Assembly (NCBI RefSeq): GCF_964340395.1
Contig: NC_135565.1
Coordinates: 307,001 to 371,000 of the forward strand
Reading direction: 5' to 3'
DNA: 64,000 nucleotides
Source: Glandiceps talaboti
Lineage: Eukaryota > Hemichordata > Enteropneusta > Spengelidae
Of the stretch, positions 25,471 through 37,960 are shown piece by piece. The notes below the pieces were generated by a model. It was not told the DNA's origin. It searched no databases and saw only the letters and a list, made by a program, of their open reading frames with translations. The position numbers were made by a program, and so were the translations under genes. Position 1 is the first letter of the stretch. Each line of letters opens with the position of its first letter.

Positions 25471-27000
25471 ATACTTCAGACTGGTACAAACACCCCATCA
25501 CTATCTACTATAGTATTGTGGTTACTTGAGACTGGTACAAACACCCCAGGGCCATCACTATCTACTGTAGTATTGTGGTTACTTGAGACTGGTACAAAAA
25601 CCCCATCACTATATACTGTAGTATTGTGGTTACTTGAGACTGGTACAAACACCCCATCACTATGTACTGTAGTATTGTGGTTACTTGAGACTGTTACAAA
25701 AACCCCATCACTATATACTGTAGTATTGTGGTTACTTGAGACTGGTACAAACACCCCATCACTATCTACTGTAGTATTGTGCTTACTTGAGACTGTTACA
25801 AAAACCCCATCACTATCTACTGTAGTATTGTGGTTACTTGAGACTGGTACAAACACCCCATCACTATCTACTGTAGTATTGTGGTTACTTGAGACTGTTA
25901 CAAAAACCCCATCACTATATACTGTAGTATTGTGGTTACTTGAGACTGGTACAAACACCCCATCACTATCTACTGTAGTATTGTGGTTACTTGAGACTGT
26001 TACAAAAACCCCATCACTATCTACTGTAGTATTGTGGTTACTTGAGACTGGAACAAACACCCCATCACTATCTACTGTAGTATTGTGGTTACTTGAGAAT
26101 GTTACAAAAACCCCATCACTATATACTGTAGTATTGTGGTTACTTGAGACTGGTACAAACACCCCATCACTATCTACTGTAGTATTGTGGTTACTTGAGA
26201 CTGTTACAAAATCCCATCACTATCTACTGTAGTATTGTGGTTACTTGAGACTGTTACAAAAAACCCATCACTATCTACTGTAGTATTGTGGTTACTTGAG
26301 ACTGGTACAAACACCCCATCACTATGTACTGTAGGATTGTGGTTACTTAAGACTGGTACAAACACCCAATCACTATGTACTATAGTATTGGGGTTACTTG
26401 AGACTGGTACAAACACCCCATCACTATCTACTGCAGTATTGTGGTTACTTGAGACTAGTACAAACACCCATCACTATCTACTGTAGTATTGGGGTTACTT
26501 GTGACTGGTACAAACACCCCATCACTATGTACATGTAGTATTGGGGTCACTTGAGACTGGTACAAACACCCCGTCACTATGTACTGTTAGTAGTATTGTG
26601 GTTACTTGAGACTGGTACAAACACCCCATCACTATCTACTGTAGTATTGGGGTTACTTGAGACTGGTACAAACACCCCGTCACTATGTACTGTTAGTAGT
26701 ATTGTGGTTACTTGAGACTGGTACAAACACCCCATCACTATATACTGTAGTATTGTGGTTACTTGAGACTGGTACAAACACCCCATCACTATATACTGTA
26801 GTATTGTGGTTACTTAAGACTGGTACAAACACCCCATCACTATATACTGTAGTATTGGGGTTACTTGAGACTGGTACAAACACCCCATCACTATATACTG
26901 TAGTATTGGGGTTACTTGAGACTGGTACAAACACCCCATCACTATCTACTGTTGTATTGTGGTTACTTGAGACTGGTACAAACACCCCATCACTATGTAT
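25471..27000. repeat. 51-bp minisatellite, right part, about 30 copies
   Basis: The same 51-bp unit as 20803-22094. This part is enriched in a variant pair, GACTGTTACAAAAACCCC alternating with GACTGGTACAAACACCCC between about 25690 and 26275. That gives a two-unit (102-bp) higher-order period absent from the left part. A few units carry insertions such as GTACTGTTAGTAG. Confidence 0.95.
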
Positions 27001-27511
27001 TAACTGGAAAGTTTTAATAGCTTTATCTGTCTACATGTACATGTTAATTATATAATTTAGCTAAATCTAAATCAGTAGTATCTAATTTAAAATATCAGTG
27101 TACAGTTGTAATTTAAACAGATTCATCTTAATAATTCATTGTAGTTGTGATTTTTTATGCCATCATGAGGTAAATTAACAGCTGATCCATATAAACTCTA
27201 TGACTGGAATATCATTTAATCTTTACAGCCTGGAAATGGGTTTTGCAGGCTGATGTCATTTGGCGGAAGGGCCTTTAATACTTTAGGAGGGCCTGTAAGA
27301 CAAACTATCAAGGTCTGCAAAACCCATATAATATTCAGGTCGTAAAGGTTTCATCATATACCTCTTGAAGTGCTAAAATACAAATTTTGCAATAAAATAT
27401 TTGGCCATTTTAAGATTATTATACAGAAAATAAATTGCCATACACTGTAAATTTCAACGTATGCCAAGGCCTCATCACATTTATGGCCAGGCGGATTAAT
27501 TTTAGTATATT
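27001..27511. other. Non-coding, contains a small foldback (27221-27347)
   Basis: AT-rich sequence between two minisatellites. CTTTACAGCCTGGAAATGGG plus TTTTGCAGGC (27221-27250) is the imperfect inverse of the segment ending at 27347 (TCTGCAAAACCCATATAATA and TTCAGGTCGTAAAG). This suggests a MITE of about 127 bp. No duplication is clear. Confidence 0.5.
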
Positions 27512-30500
27512 CATATATACATGTATCTCAAGCCCCTTGTACCATGTACATGTATCTCAAGCCCCTTGTACCATATACATGTATTCAAGCCCCTTGTACC
27601 ATGTACATGTATCTCAAGCCCCTTGCACCACGTACATGTATCTCAAGCCCCTTGTACCATGTACATGTATTCAAGCCCCTTGCACCATATACATGTATCT
27701 CAAGCCCCTTGTACCATATACATGTATCTCAAGCCCCTTGCACCATATACATGTATCTCAAGCCCCTTGCACCATATACATGTATCTCAAGCCCCTTGCA
27801 CCATATACATGTATCTCAAGCCCCTTGCACCATATACATGTATCTCAAGCCCCTTGCACCATATACATGTATCTCAAGCCCCTTGTACCATGTACATGTA
27901 TCCCAAGCCCCTTGTACCATGTACATGTATGTCAAGCCCCTTGCACCATATACATGTATCCCAAGCCCCTTGCACCATATACATGTATCTCAAGCCCCTT
28001 GCACCATGTACATGTATCTCAAGCCCCTTGCACCATATACATGTATCTCAAGCCCCTTGTACCATGTACATGTATCCCAAGCCCCTTGCACCATGTACAT
28101 GTATGTCAAGCCCCTTGCACCATATACATGTATCCCAAGCCCCTTGCACCATATACATGTATCTCAAGCCCCTTGCACCATGTACATGTATCTCAAGCCC
28201 CTTGCACCACGTACATGTATCTCAAGCCCCTTGCACCATGTACATGTATCTCAAGCCCCTTGCACCATATACATGTATCTCAAGCCCCTTGCACCATATA
28301 CATGTATCTCAAGCCCCTTGCACCATGTACATGTATCTCAAGCCCCTTGCACCACGTACATGTATCTCAAGCCCCTTGCACCATATACATGTATCTCAAG
28401 CCCCTTGCACCATGTACATGTATCTCAAGCCCCTTGCACCATGTACATGTATCTCAAGCCCCTTGCACCATGTACATGTATCTCAAGCCCCTTGCACCAT
28501 ATACATGTATCTCAAGCCTCTTGCACCATATACATGTATTCAAGCCCCTTGCACCATATACATGTATCTCAAGCCCCTTGCACCACGTACATGTATCTCA
28601 AGCCCCTTGCACCATATACATGTATTCAAGCCCCTTGCACCATATACATGTATCTCAAGCCCCTTGTACCATGTACATGTATGTCAAGCCCCTTGTACCA
28701 TGTACATGTATCTCAAGCCCCTTGCACCATGTACATGTATCTCAAGCCCCTTGCACCACGTACATGTATCTCAAGCCCCTTGCACCATATACATGTATCT
28801 CAAGCCCCTTGTACCATGTACATGTATTCAAGCCCCTTGCACCATATACATGTATCTCAAGCCCCTTGCACCATGTACATGTATTCAAGCCCCTTGCACC
28901 ATATACATGTATCTCAAGCCCCTTGCACCATGTACATGTATCTCAAGCCCCTTGCACCACGTACATGTATGTCAAGCCCCTTGCACCATATACATGTATC
29001 TCAAGCCCCTTGTACCATGTACATGTATTCAAGCCCCTTGCACCATATACATGTATCTCAAGCCCCTTGCACCATATACATGTATCTCAAGCCCCTTGCA
29101 CCACGTACATGTATGTCAAGCCCCTTGCACCATATACATGTATCTCAAGCCCCTTGCACCATGTACATGTACGTATCTCAAGCCCCTTGCACCATATACA
29201 TGTATCTCAAGCCCCTTGCACCATGTACATGTACATGTACGTATCTCAAGCCCCTTGCACCACGTAACATGTATCTCAAGCCCCTTGTACCATATACATG
29301 TATCTCAAGCCCCTTGCACCATGTACATGTATCTCAAGCCCCTTGCACCATGTACATGTATCTCAAGCCCCTTGCACCATATACATGTATCTCAAGCCCC
29401 TTGCACCATATACATGTATCTCAAGCCCCTTGCACCATATACATGTATCTCAAGCCCCTTGCACCATGTACATGTACGTATCTCAAGCCCCTTGCACCAC
29501 GTACATGTATCTCAAGCCCCTTGCACCATGTACATGTACATGTACGTATCTCAAGCCCCTTGCACCACGTAACATGTATCTCAAGCCCCTTGCACCATGT
29601 ACATGTATCTCAAGCCCCTTGCACCATATACATGTATCTCAAGCCCCTTGCACCACGTAACATGTATCTCAAGCCCCTTGCACCATGTACATGTATCTCA
29701 AGCCCCTTGCACCATATACATGTATGTCAAGCCCCTTGCACCATGTACATGTATCTCAAGCTCCTTGTACCATATACATGTATCTCAAGCCCCTTGCACC
29801 ATATACATGTATGTCAAGCCCCTTGCACCATATACATGTATGTCAAGCCCCTTGTACCATATACATGTATCTCAAGCCCCTTGCACCACGTACATGTATC
29901 TCAAGCCCCTTGCACCATATACATGTATCTCAAGCCCCTTGCACCATATACATGTATCTCAAGCCCCTTGCACCATATACATGTATCTCAAGCCCCTTGT
30001 ACCATATACATGTATCTCAAGCCCCTTGCACCATATACATGTATGTCAAGCCCCTTGTACCATGTACATGTATCTCAAGCCCCTTGCACCATGTACATGT
30101 ATGTCAAGCCCCTTGTACCATGTACATGTATCTCAAGCCCCTTGTACCATGTACATGTATGTCAAGCCCCTTGCACCATATACATGTATCTCAAGCCCCT
30201 TGCACCATGTACATGTATGTCAAGCCCCTTGCACCATGTACATGTATGTCAAGCCCCTTGTACCATGTACATGTATTCAAGCCCCTTGCACCATATACAT
30301 GTATCTCAAGCCCCTTGCACCATATACATGTATCTCAAGCCCCTTGTACCATGTACATGTATCTCAAGCCCCTTGCACCACGTACATGTATCTCAAGCCC
30401 CTTGCACCACGTACATGTATCTCAAGCCCCTTGCACCATATACATGTATCTCAAGCCCCTTGCACCATATACATGTATCTCAAGCCCCTTGTACCATGTA

Positions 30501-30587
30501 CATGTATTCAAGCCCCTTGCACCATATACATGTATCTCAAGCCCCTTGTACCATGTACATGTATCTCAAGCCCCTTGCACCATATAC
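27512..30587. repeat. 29-bp minisatellite, left part, about 106 copies
   Basis: Unit CATGTATCTCAAGCCCCTTG plus CACCATATA, 29 bp. Variants are TACCATGTA, CACCACGTA, TGTCAAG, CCCAAG and a 27-bp unit with ATTCAAG. Because 29 is not a multiple of three and the unit has no stop codon in any plus-strand frame, three overlapping ORFs of hundreds of codons arise. I regard these as by-products of the repeat. Each unit contains the palindrome ATACATGTAT or GTACATGTA. The array is interrupted at 30587 by the 4.1-kb element. Confidence 0.97.
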
Positions 30588-33500
30588 CATGGGCATCATG
30601 GCACAATAAAGCTAAGATTGTAAATATATAAAATAACAAAATGAAAATAGAACTTAAAAACGAAACAAAAAAACCCAGTCTTTTCCTATTGTAGAGTTAG
30701 ATTTCTAATGTGATGTGTGTGAGTTCGAGAAATATATCGTGTCAAAATGAACGTTGGTGGCTCACTTCTGTAGCGAGTGTCGGATGATACATTGTTGCAA
30801 TTGGTTGCTGAGGGCGAGGACGCGCTCGCTCATGTCACCCTTCTCCACACACTATAACATAGACAGGGTATGCAATACAAATTTACACATTTTAACGTTT
30901 ACACATTCACGACCAAACATGACCTACAAAAATTTCATAATTCATCGACACTGTCTTACAAGTAAATATTCTATAACCAGAATGTCCATATTTTAACGAT
31001 AACCCATGAAAATATAAAGGAAAAACTATGTCGATTTTCTGGATACGTGCGTTACCGATTAACGTAACATGGTACTTGCAGAGAGCCCCGCGTGTTGCTG
31101 TTTCGTCGCAAAGCAGGCATTGCCGTAATGTACGATAGCTGTGTTCACATGTGTGTTTCGATCAATCTCGCCTCGATGGTGGTACGTCCTTGACCTTGTT
31201 GCGATCGGCTTTGTTTATCTTCAAGTTGTGGGTAAGGCCATGGAAGTATAACCCACGATAACACCTATGTTTTTGTTTTGACATGCCTTCATTGCTTCAT
31301 CATTGGCAATATATTACAATGGTCACCATGCGTGATTACATATGAGCAGTTTACTTACAAGGTAATGTTTACAGTGATTTTTTTTACCTGTCTTGTTTCC
31401 AGAGTTTGATTACGTCTTGCTGACGCCTAACATGCTGTTGTAGTTGCAGTAAATTAGTTTTGAAAATGTTGCTTTCAGTCTCGTCATTGCTTAGTTATTT
31501 TGTAATCCAGCATATTTGTTTATGGTCAAGTTTTCCCGAATAATAGTTGTAACAATCTAACATTTCTTTATGAAAAACCGGCGGATTGTAGTGCCGGAAC
31601 AGTGACTTTATTATATGCAAGTAAAAGTTCGTCGTGAATTTATTACAGGTTCCGGGGCCGTGCGTGAAGCAAGTAACTTTGCACTCTAGACTAGAGCCTG
31701 TTCAGAAAATGTATCGGCTGATATAAATTTACCGGTTTAACTTCACACAGACACTTAGGCCATTCTCATTTTCGCGCCTTTTGCAAGTTTCCAGTCACGT
31801 AAAACACTTTGTAAATACTTGTTAGTATGTGTCAAAAGTATTAATTGTTGCAATTTTGGTGTGCAACAGTACATTCCATTCATGAGGTTTATTTTCAGTG
31901 CTTCTTTTCTTTGTCATACAATAAACAGCTATAGACTAGTTAGTACTGTTTATTTATTTATTTATTTTTTTATAAAATGCTATTTTCAGTCAATCTTGAA
32001 GTGTTAATTTTACACAAATGTTTATGAACCCCCCCCCCCCCCCCAAAAAAAATAAAAAAATAAAAATAATAATAATAATAATAATAAAAATAATAAATAA
32101 AAACAAATCACATTTGGTGTAAAAATATCTAAGACTAAATCTAGGTTTTCTTGCACCTAGAAAGTCTGAAGTACTAGTGTGTGTCAATTAAGCAACATAA
32201 TCCTAATTTAATCATAAATTGACAGTTTGATTTGCTGTATTTTATTTCATCGAAATAGATTGCTCCAAAATAACCAACTTCTGAGACAGTGCCTTGCTGC
32301 ATCATCCATTAAATCCCCATTTCAGCATTCTTGAGGAAACTAAATTTGTCCTGTACTCTTCTAATGGAAAGTGTGTTTGCTAAGGGTTTGGAACCCTGGT
32401 AACAACAATTCAAGAAGTAGTAAATCTGGTAAAACTGGCAGTTTCCCCATATACTATTTACAAGGATTGTGGTGGGATGGGAATCCTGGTAAAATGAAAG
32501 GGGAACTCAGGTAGATTTTGCCTACTTACCGCCCTTAACAAAAAACACTGAAACAACACTCCCACAGCTCTGTCTCCTTCCTTTTACCTGTGCCAGAGCC
32601 TCTACATGTAGGTTATGAAGTATGTAAATGTTACCATTTTTCTCACACATTTACCATATATCTTGCTAAAATACAAGGGCAAGGTTCAATTGGTAAATCA
32701 TAAATGACTGAGCATGTACAATTGCAGGTCATTCATTGAAATAAATTGACATTTGAAAAAGATTAATATTTTTGTTCTGTGCCTGAAAAAAAGGGGTGGG
32801 TGCTATTTCAATGTGTCCAAGGTCTGTCTGTGTAAAGCCATATATCAAACATGCAATGGCCAATTTTATTCAAAACCTTGATGATTTCACACCCAACATT
32901 TGAGACTTTTTATTTACATACCAAAACCAGTCAAATGTCTCTCGTTGAGAAAAATGTGTTGATCACTTTTGCCATTATTTGTAATTTGTGATGTAATTTT
33001 ATTTGAATTGTTGATATTCTTCAGTGGTAAAAATATCTAATTTAGTGTCATCACTCGCTGCATCAGAACACTACATTGTGAAATCTTTGTAAATTAACAG
33101 CTCTAGCAAAAAAAAGGTTATGTCAGTATTGATTGTGTGTGTTGATTGTATTTTTTCACTTTATTTAATCATAGCATTTTGAGTAGTGCCTGCCCATTTC
33201 TTGTTTATTGTCAATTATGTTTTTTTGTTTCTCTTGCAGCCTGCATGTAGCAGATCCATGGAGTATTGCACGCTTGTTTTTTTTAGAACCTACATGTGTT
33301 TCTCTATTCATTTCCTATACCAAGCTGAACATTAGTAGGACAGGTTGAAGGGGTGAAAAAAAGAATTGAAGATTATGAAAACTTATCACTTGTCTAGTGA
33401 GTCCACATAGTTGATAATTTTTGTGGTCTAAATATGCACCTTTGCAATCGATTTATATTTTCATTTGCTTATTGCCATTGTCAACAAATATTACTCAGCA

Positions 33501-34673
33501 AGTTTCTGCAGGTACAAAACAGTTCTGTACATAATATACTGGACAATATTAATTGTCATGGCCTAATTAAAATTAAAATTATTATATTCATATATAAAAA
33601 TAATATAGCATAACATGATTTTTTTTGGCTCATGATCAGTTATTATAAGTAGAATCACATTATATTGTGACATGTCAATATGAAGAATTTTTGTTCTAAC
33701 CTTTATATAAATATCAATATTAATTTTTTTTATTTCAACATTTATATAAAATCTTGCTAAATATTTCCTCTTGTGCATGTCCCATGTCAATATATTTCTT
33801 TTACTTCCACTTGCACATCTACTATATTTCCTCCAGTAGCACTAGTGTTTGTTTTGTTTTTTTCACAGAACTATTTTAAAATAAAATCATGGAAAAATTT
33901 GCAGTTGATTCGATGACCTAACCTAAAAAATCATGCAATTTATTATTGACCAGTGATGAATGATGTATGTTTTCTTGATAGACTAAAGCAAGATGTATCA
34001 AGGACAGCTGGTCTAGTCTAGTCTCGCTTCACTTCTCGGGTCATTTTTGCCTTTTTTCAATATTTTGATTCATATGAAGGTTTGAATACTCCCAATACGA
34101 AATATAATGAAAAATAATAATTTAGGTTACCCTGTGAATTCTTTGTGATGCTGGGTAAAAAGTGTCCCCCCTTGTCCCCCCCTTTTGGTAACGCACGTCC
34201 CCAGACTTTTTGAGAGCGATTTCATACCCTGTCTTCATATGAATATATGAGAGCGCTTCCTCGTCCTTCCCAGCAACGCAACAAAATATCGATCGTCTGC
34301 TCGCGCTCGCGCTTCGTTTTGAAAGTGCGCCACCAACGTCGATGTAAGGTAAACCAGGAAGCTACCGTGTAACGGCGGTGGTACGGGGACAAGGTGTTGT
34401 TCTACAGTGAGACAGACTAGATTTTCTGGGGTTTCAAGTGTTTGTATTGATATTCTCGTTGAATCTGAACATTATTACATCAAAGGAAGGAGGTGAACAC
34501 TGAAAATACACATTAGTAAGCTTTTGTTGCAAAAATACAGTCACAATCGCCCGCTCACTTCATACCTGTCAGTTTCACGCACATACGTTGTTTACGCGTA
34601 TTTGTATTACATACTATTGATATTAGATTATAAATATCCATAATCTTAGCTTTATTGTTCCATGATGCCCATG
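30588..34673. mobile_element. 4,086-bp non-autonomous DNA transposon inserted in the minisatellite
   Basis: The left end CATGGGCATCATGGCACAAT, continuing AAAGCTAAGATT, is the inverse of the right end (AATCTTAGCTTTATTGTTCC then ATGATGCCCATG). Flanking direct repeats CATATAC (30581-30587 and 34674-34680) together restore one normal 29-bp unit. Further inverted matches inside are AACGTTGGTGG (30750) with CCACCAACGT (34330), ACAGGGTATG (30863) with CATACCCTGT (34223), and CGTGCGTTACC (31046) with GGTAACGCACG (34187). The diverged inverted repeats thus span roughly 450 bp. No ORF above 80 codons or transposase motif is present. The interior includes a C16 run (32029-32044) and an AAT-rich tract. 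The superfamily is not assigned; a 7-bp duplication is uncommon. Confidence 0.85.
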
Positions 34674-36531
34674 CATATACATGTATCTCAAGCCCCTTGC
34701 ACCATATACATGTATCTCAAGCCCCTTGCACCATATACATGTATCTCAAGCCCCTTGCACCATATACATGTATCTCAAGCCCCTTGTACCATATACATGT
34801 ATCTCAAGCCCCTTGCACCATATACATGTATCTCAAGCCCCTTGCACCATATACATGTATCTCAAGCCCCTTGTACCATATACATGTATCTCAAGCCCCT
34901 TGCACCATGTACATGTATCTCAAGCCCCTTGCACCATATACATGTATCTCAAGCCCCTTGCACCATGTACATGTATGTCAAGCCCCTTGTACCATATACA
35001 TGTATCTCAAGCCCCTTGCACCATGTACATGTATCTCAAGCCCCTTGTACCATATACATGTATCTCAAGCCCCTTGCACCATGTACATGTATGTCAAGCC
35101 CCTTGCACCATGTACATGTATCTCAAGCCCCTTGCACCACGTACATGTATCTCAAGCCCCTTGTACCATATACATGTATCTCAAGCCCCTTGTACCATGT
35201 ACATGTATGTCAAGCCCCTTGCACCATGTACATGTATCTCAAGCCCCTTGCACCACGTACATGTATCTCAAGCCCCTTGTACCATATACATGTATCTCAA
35301 GCCCCTTGCACCATGTACATGTATCTCAAGCCCCTTGCACCACGTACATGTATCTCAAGCCCCTTGCACCATATACATGTATCTCAAGCCCCTTGCACCA
35401 TATACATGTATCTCAAGCCCCTTGCACCACGTACATGTATCTCAAGCCCCTTGCACCATATACATGTATCTCAAGCCCCTTGTACCATATACATGTATGT
35501 CAAGCCCCTTGCACCATATACATGTATCTCAAGCCCCTTGCACCGTGTACATGTATGTCAAGCCCCTTGCACCATGTACATGTATGTCAAGCCCCTTGCA
35601 CCATGTACATGTACGTATCTCAAGCCCCTTGCACCATATACATGTATCTCAAGCCCCTTGCACCATGTACATGTATCTCAAGCCCCTTGCACCATGTACA
35701 TGTATGTCAAGCCCCTTGCACCGTGTACATGTATCTCAAGCCCCTTGCACCATATACATGTATCCCAAGCCCCTTGCACCATATACATGTATCTCAAGCC
35801 CCTTGCACCATATATATGTATCTCAAGCCCCTTGCATCATATACATGTATCTCAAGCCCCTTGCACCATGTACATGTATCTCAAGCCCCTTGCACCATAT
35901 ACATGTATCTCAAGCCCCTTGCACCATATACATGTATCTCAAGCCCCTTGTACCATGTACATGTATGTCAAGCCCCTTGCACCATGTACATGTATCTCAA
36001 GCCCCTTGCACCATATACATGTATCTCAAGCGCCTTGCACCATATACATGTATCTCAAGCCCCTTGCACCACGTACATGTATCTCAAGCCCCTTGCACCA
36101 TGTACATGTATCTCAAGCCCCTTGCACCATATACATGTATCTCAAGCCCCTTGCACCATATACATGTATCTCAAGCCCCTTGCACCATATACATGTATCT
36201 CAAGCCCCTTGCATCATATACATGTATCTCAAGCCCCTTGTACCATGTACATGTATGTCAAGCCCCTTGCACCATATACATGTATCTCAAGCCCCTTGCA
36301 CCATATACATGTATCTCAAGCCCCTTGCACCATGTACATGTATCTCAAGCCCCTTGCACCATATACATGTATCTCAAGCCCCTTGTACCATATACATGTA
36401 TCTCAAGCCTCTTGCACCATATACATGTGCATGTATTCAAGCCCCTTGCACCACGTACATGTATCTCAAGCCCCTTGCACCATATACATGTTTCTCAAGC
36501 CCCTTGCACCATGTACATGTGCATGTACATG
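34674..36531. repeat. 29-bp minisatellite, right part, about 64 copies
   Basis: Continuation in the same orientation and phase of the array at 27512-30587 after the inserted element. It ends with degenerate ATGTGCATGTACATGCATTG. The three apparent plus-strand ORFs of 650-662 codons are translations of the repeat. Confidence 0.97.
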
Positions 36532-36664
36532 CATTGTGCATTGTTCGAGTCACACCAAATACACGAACGCACAAAAAAGGAAAAAATGCAACACAAAATT
36601 ACTTTAAACAAGTTTTGGCATTTAATAAAATGTATGATTGACAATTTGACTACGCAACAGATGT

Positions 36665-37345
36665 TTTAGAAAAATAGTCCCAATGGCGTTGTAATACAAC
36701 TGTAAAGTTTATTAATAATGTTTATCCACATTCGGGTCCATGCTAGGTATAGGTGTTCATTTGCTGAATGATTATCCAGTTGCCTGTATAGCCCTGTTGT
36801 TATCTTTGCAATGTATACGATCATTTAGCTGTTGATATGGGCGAGGTCTTGTTGCTAGACACATTTGGATACATTTTTTTAATGTTTATTCATTTGTCTG
36901 TTAATCCCTGTTGTTATATTTGCAATATATATGACCGTTTGACTGTTACTATGGTCTTGTTGCTAGGAACATTTGCATACATTTTTTGAATGTTTATTCA
37001 TTTGTCTGTTAATCCCTGTTATCTTCGCAATATACATGATTGTTTGAGTGTTGCTATGTGTGTGGTCATGGTTGCTAGGGATATTTGCATACATTCTTTG
37101 AATGGTTACTCACTTGCCTACCAGATGATGTTATTTGACCAAAATATACTGCCATTTGGTTGTTGCTAAGTGCATGGTCATGGTTGCTAGGGCCAATTGT
37201 GTCAAATTATTTTTGAAGAAAGTCTGCAGAATAACACTTCCAGAAACATATCACCAAGTTTCAGTCTTATTGACCACGTACTTTTTGAGATATAAATTTT
37301 TTGACCAAAATCCACACTTTTATCCCTAATTTGCATATCACGAAC
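36665..37345. repeat. Dispersed repeat R3, copy 2 (truncated)
   Basis: It shares GTTGCTATG...GTGGTCATGGTTGCTAGG segments and the block with AGTCTGCAGAATAACACTTC, CACCAAGTTTCAGT and CTAATTTGCATATCAC with copies at 19263-20420 and 59998-61095. It lacks the microsatellite-containing tail. Confidence 0.8.
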
Positions 37346-37384
37346 TGTAATTTGTACCAGTATGAATTTCTGTACAAGACTAAT

Positions 37385-37505
37385 ACCCACCTTTTAGCTT
37401 ACTTTTGGGTGTCCCTCTGCTTCCCCTTGTGTAATGCCAAGTAGATAAATTTGTGCTCATTGCCATCCCCTAGTGGTCACATGACCCTGACTAGAAATGG
37501 CTGAA
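37385..37505. repeat. Repeat R4, inverted partner of 61291-61410
   Basis: It contains GCTTACTTTTGGGTGTCCCT, AATGCCAAGTAGAT and TAGTGGTCACATGACCCTGA. The reverse complement of the same sequence lies at 61291-61410, about 24 kb away. No protein coding is seen. Confidence 0.8.
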
Positions 37506-37786
37506 CGGTTATACCATGATGGACTGAACAGCTAACTTCTGTACGCCAACAAGCTCAAACAAGGAGGTAGTAACCTGTTGAACAGAGCCTCAGAGTGGAT
37601 CAATCGATCATTGAAAGAGAACCTGGTCCACTTTTTTCCTTTAGCCTAGGTGGTAAGGGTATTCACTCACTGGGGTCTTGCAATGACCGTGGCAGCTTTG
37701 CGAGATAAAGTCCTTCACAATGAGAGATCGTTTGACAATCTGAATGCATGTAGATGGAACGTCTCTGGTTGTAGAAGTAGGATGTT
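37506..37786 (-). pseudogene. DIRS-like retrotransposon remnant, recombinase-side part
   Basis: Read on the minus strand, continuing from the right-hand remnant across the Polinton. The translation just inside the insertion point includes ILLLQPETFHLHAFRLS, which resembles the LxLHAWRLS segment between the RNase H and tyrosine-recombinase parts of DIRS elements. Degenerate recombinase-side words with in-frame stops follow (SRKAATVIARPQ, then KKWTRFS). It is split from 56027-57778 by the Polinton and ends where repeat R4 begins. The assignment rests on short degenerate motifs. Confidence 0.6.
37781..37786. repeat. Polinton target-site duplication, left (GATGTT)
   Basis: Six bases identical to 56021-56026 on the right side. 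A 6-bp duplication is characteristic of Polinton/Maverick integration. Confidence 0.93.
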
Positions 37787-37960
37787 AGTAGTATAGAAAA
37801 TGACAGTTTAGGACCACTTAACGACATACCCCATATTTCGCCTTTTTTACGTAAAATAAATGGCTTAATCTATATAAAATTTGTGTTAACACAAAAATAA
37901 CCATGTCGTTTCACCGTGGAAGGCTTTTTGAACCATGTTACCAACACCAGTGCAGTCGAC
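37787..37960 (+). repeat. Polinton left terminal inverted repeat (174 bp)
   Basis: Starts AGTAGTATAGAAAATGACAG. Matches 55847-56020 in reverse complement with about two mismatches. It includes the TATA-like TATATAAA (37871-37878), the 16-bp palindrome TTTGTGTTAACACAAA (37880-37895), and the polymerase ATG at 37903 with its first 19 codons. Confidence 0.96.
37871..37902 (+). promoter_or_regulatory. Putative promoter of the polymerase gene inside the TIR
   Basis: TATATAAA lies 25-32 bp before the ATG at 37903, followed at once by the perfect palindrome TTTGTGTTAACACAAA. Both are duplicated at the right end (about 55912-55936 on minus). Transcription function is inferred from position only. Confidence 0.5.

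Noticed and set aside
20813-27055. Repetitive ORFs on both strands in the 51-bp arrays
   Set aside because: The unit length is a multiple of three and stop-poor, which yields long ORFs on both strands at once.
27521-30631. ORFs of 312 to 1021 codons in three plus-strand frames
   Set aside because: They are translations of a 29-bp tandem repeat without stops. All three frames give the same 29-residue cycle, so no genuine protein is implied.
34655-36669. Three ORFs of 650-662 codons
   Set aside because: Same 29-bp repeat as above, no independent evidence of coding.
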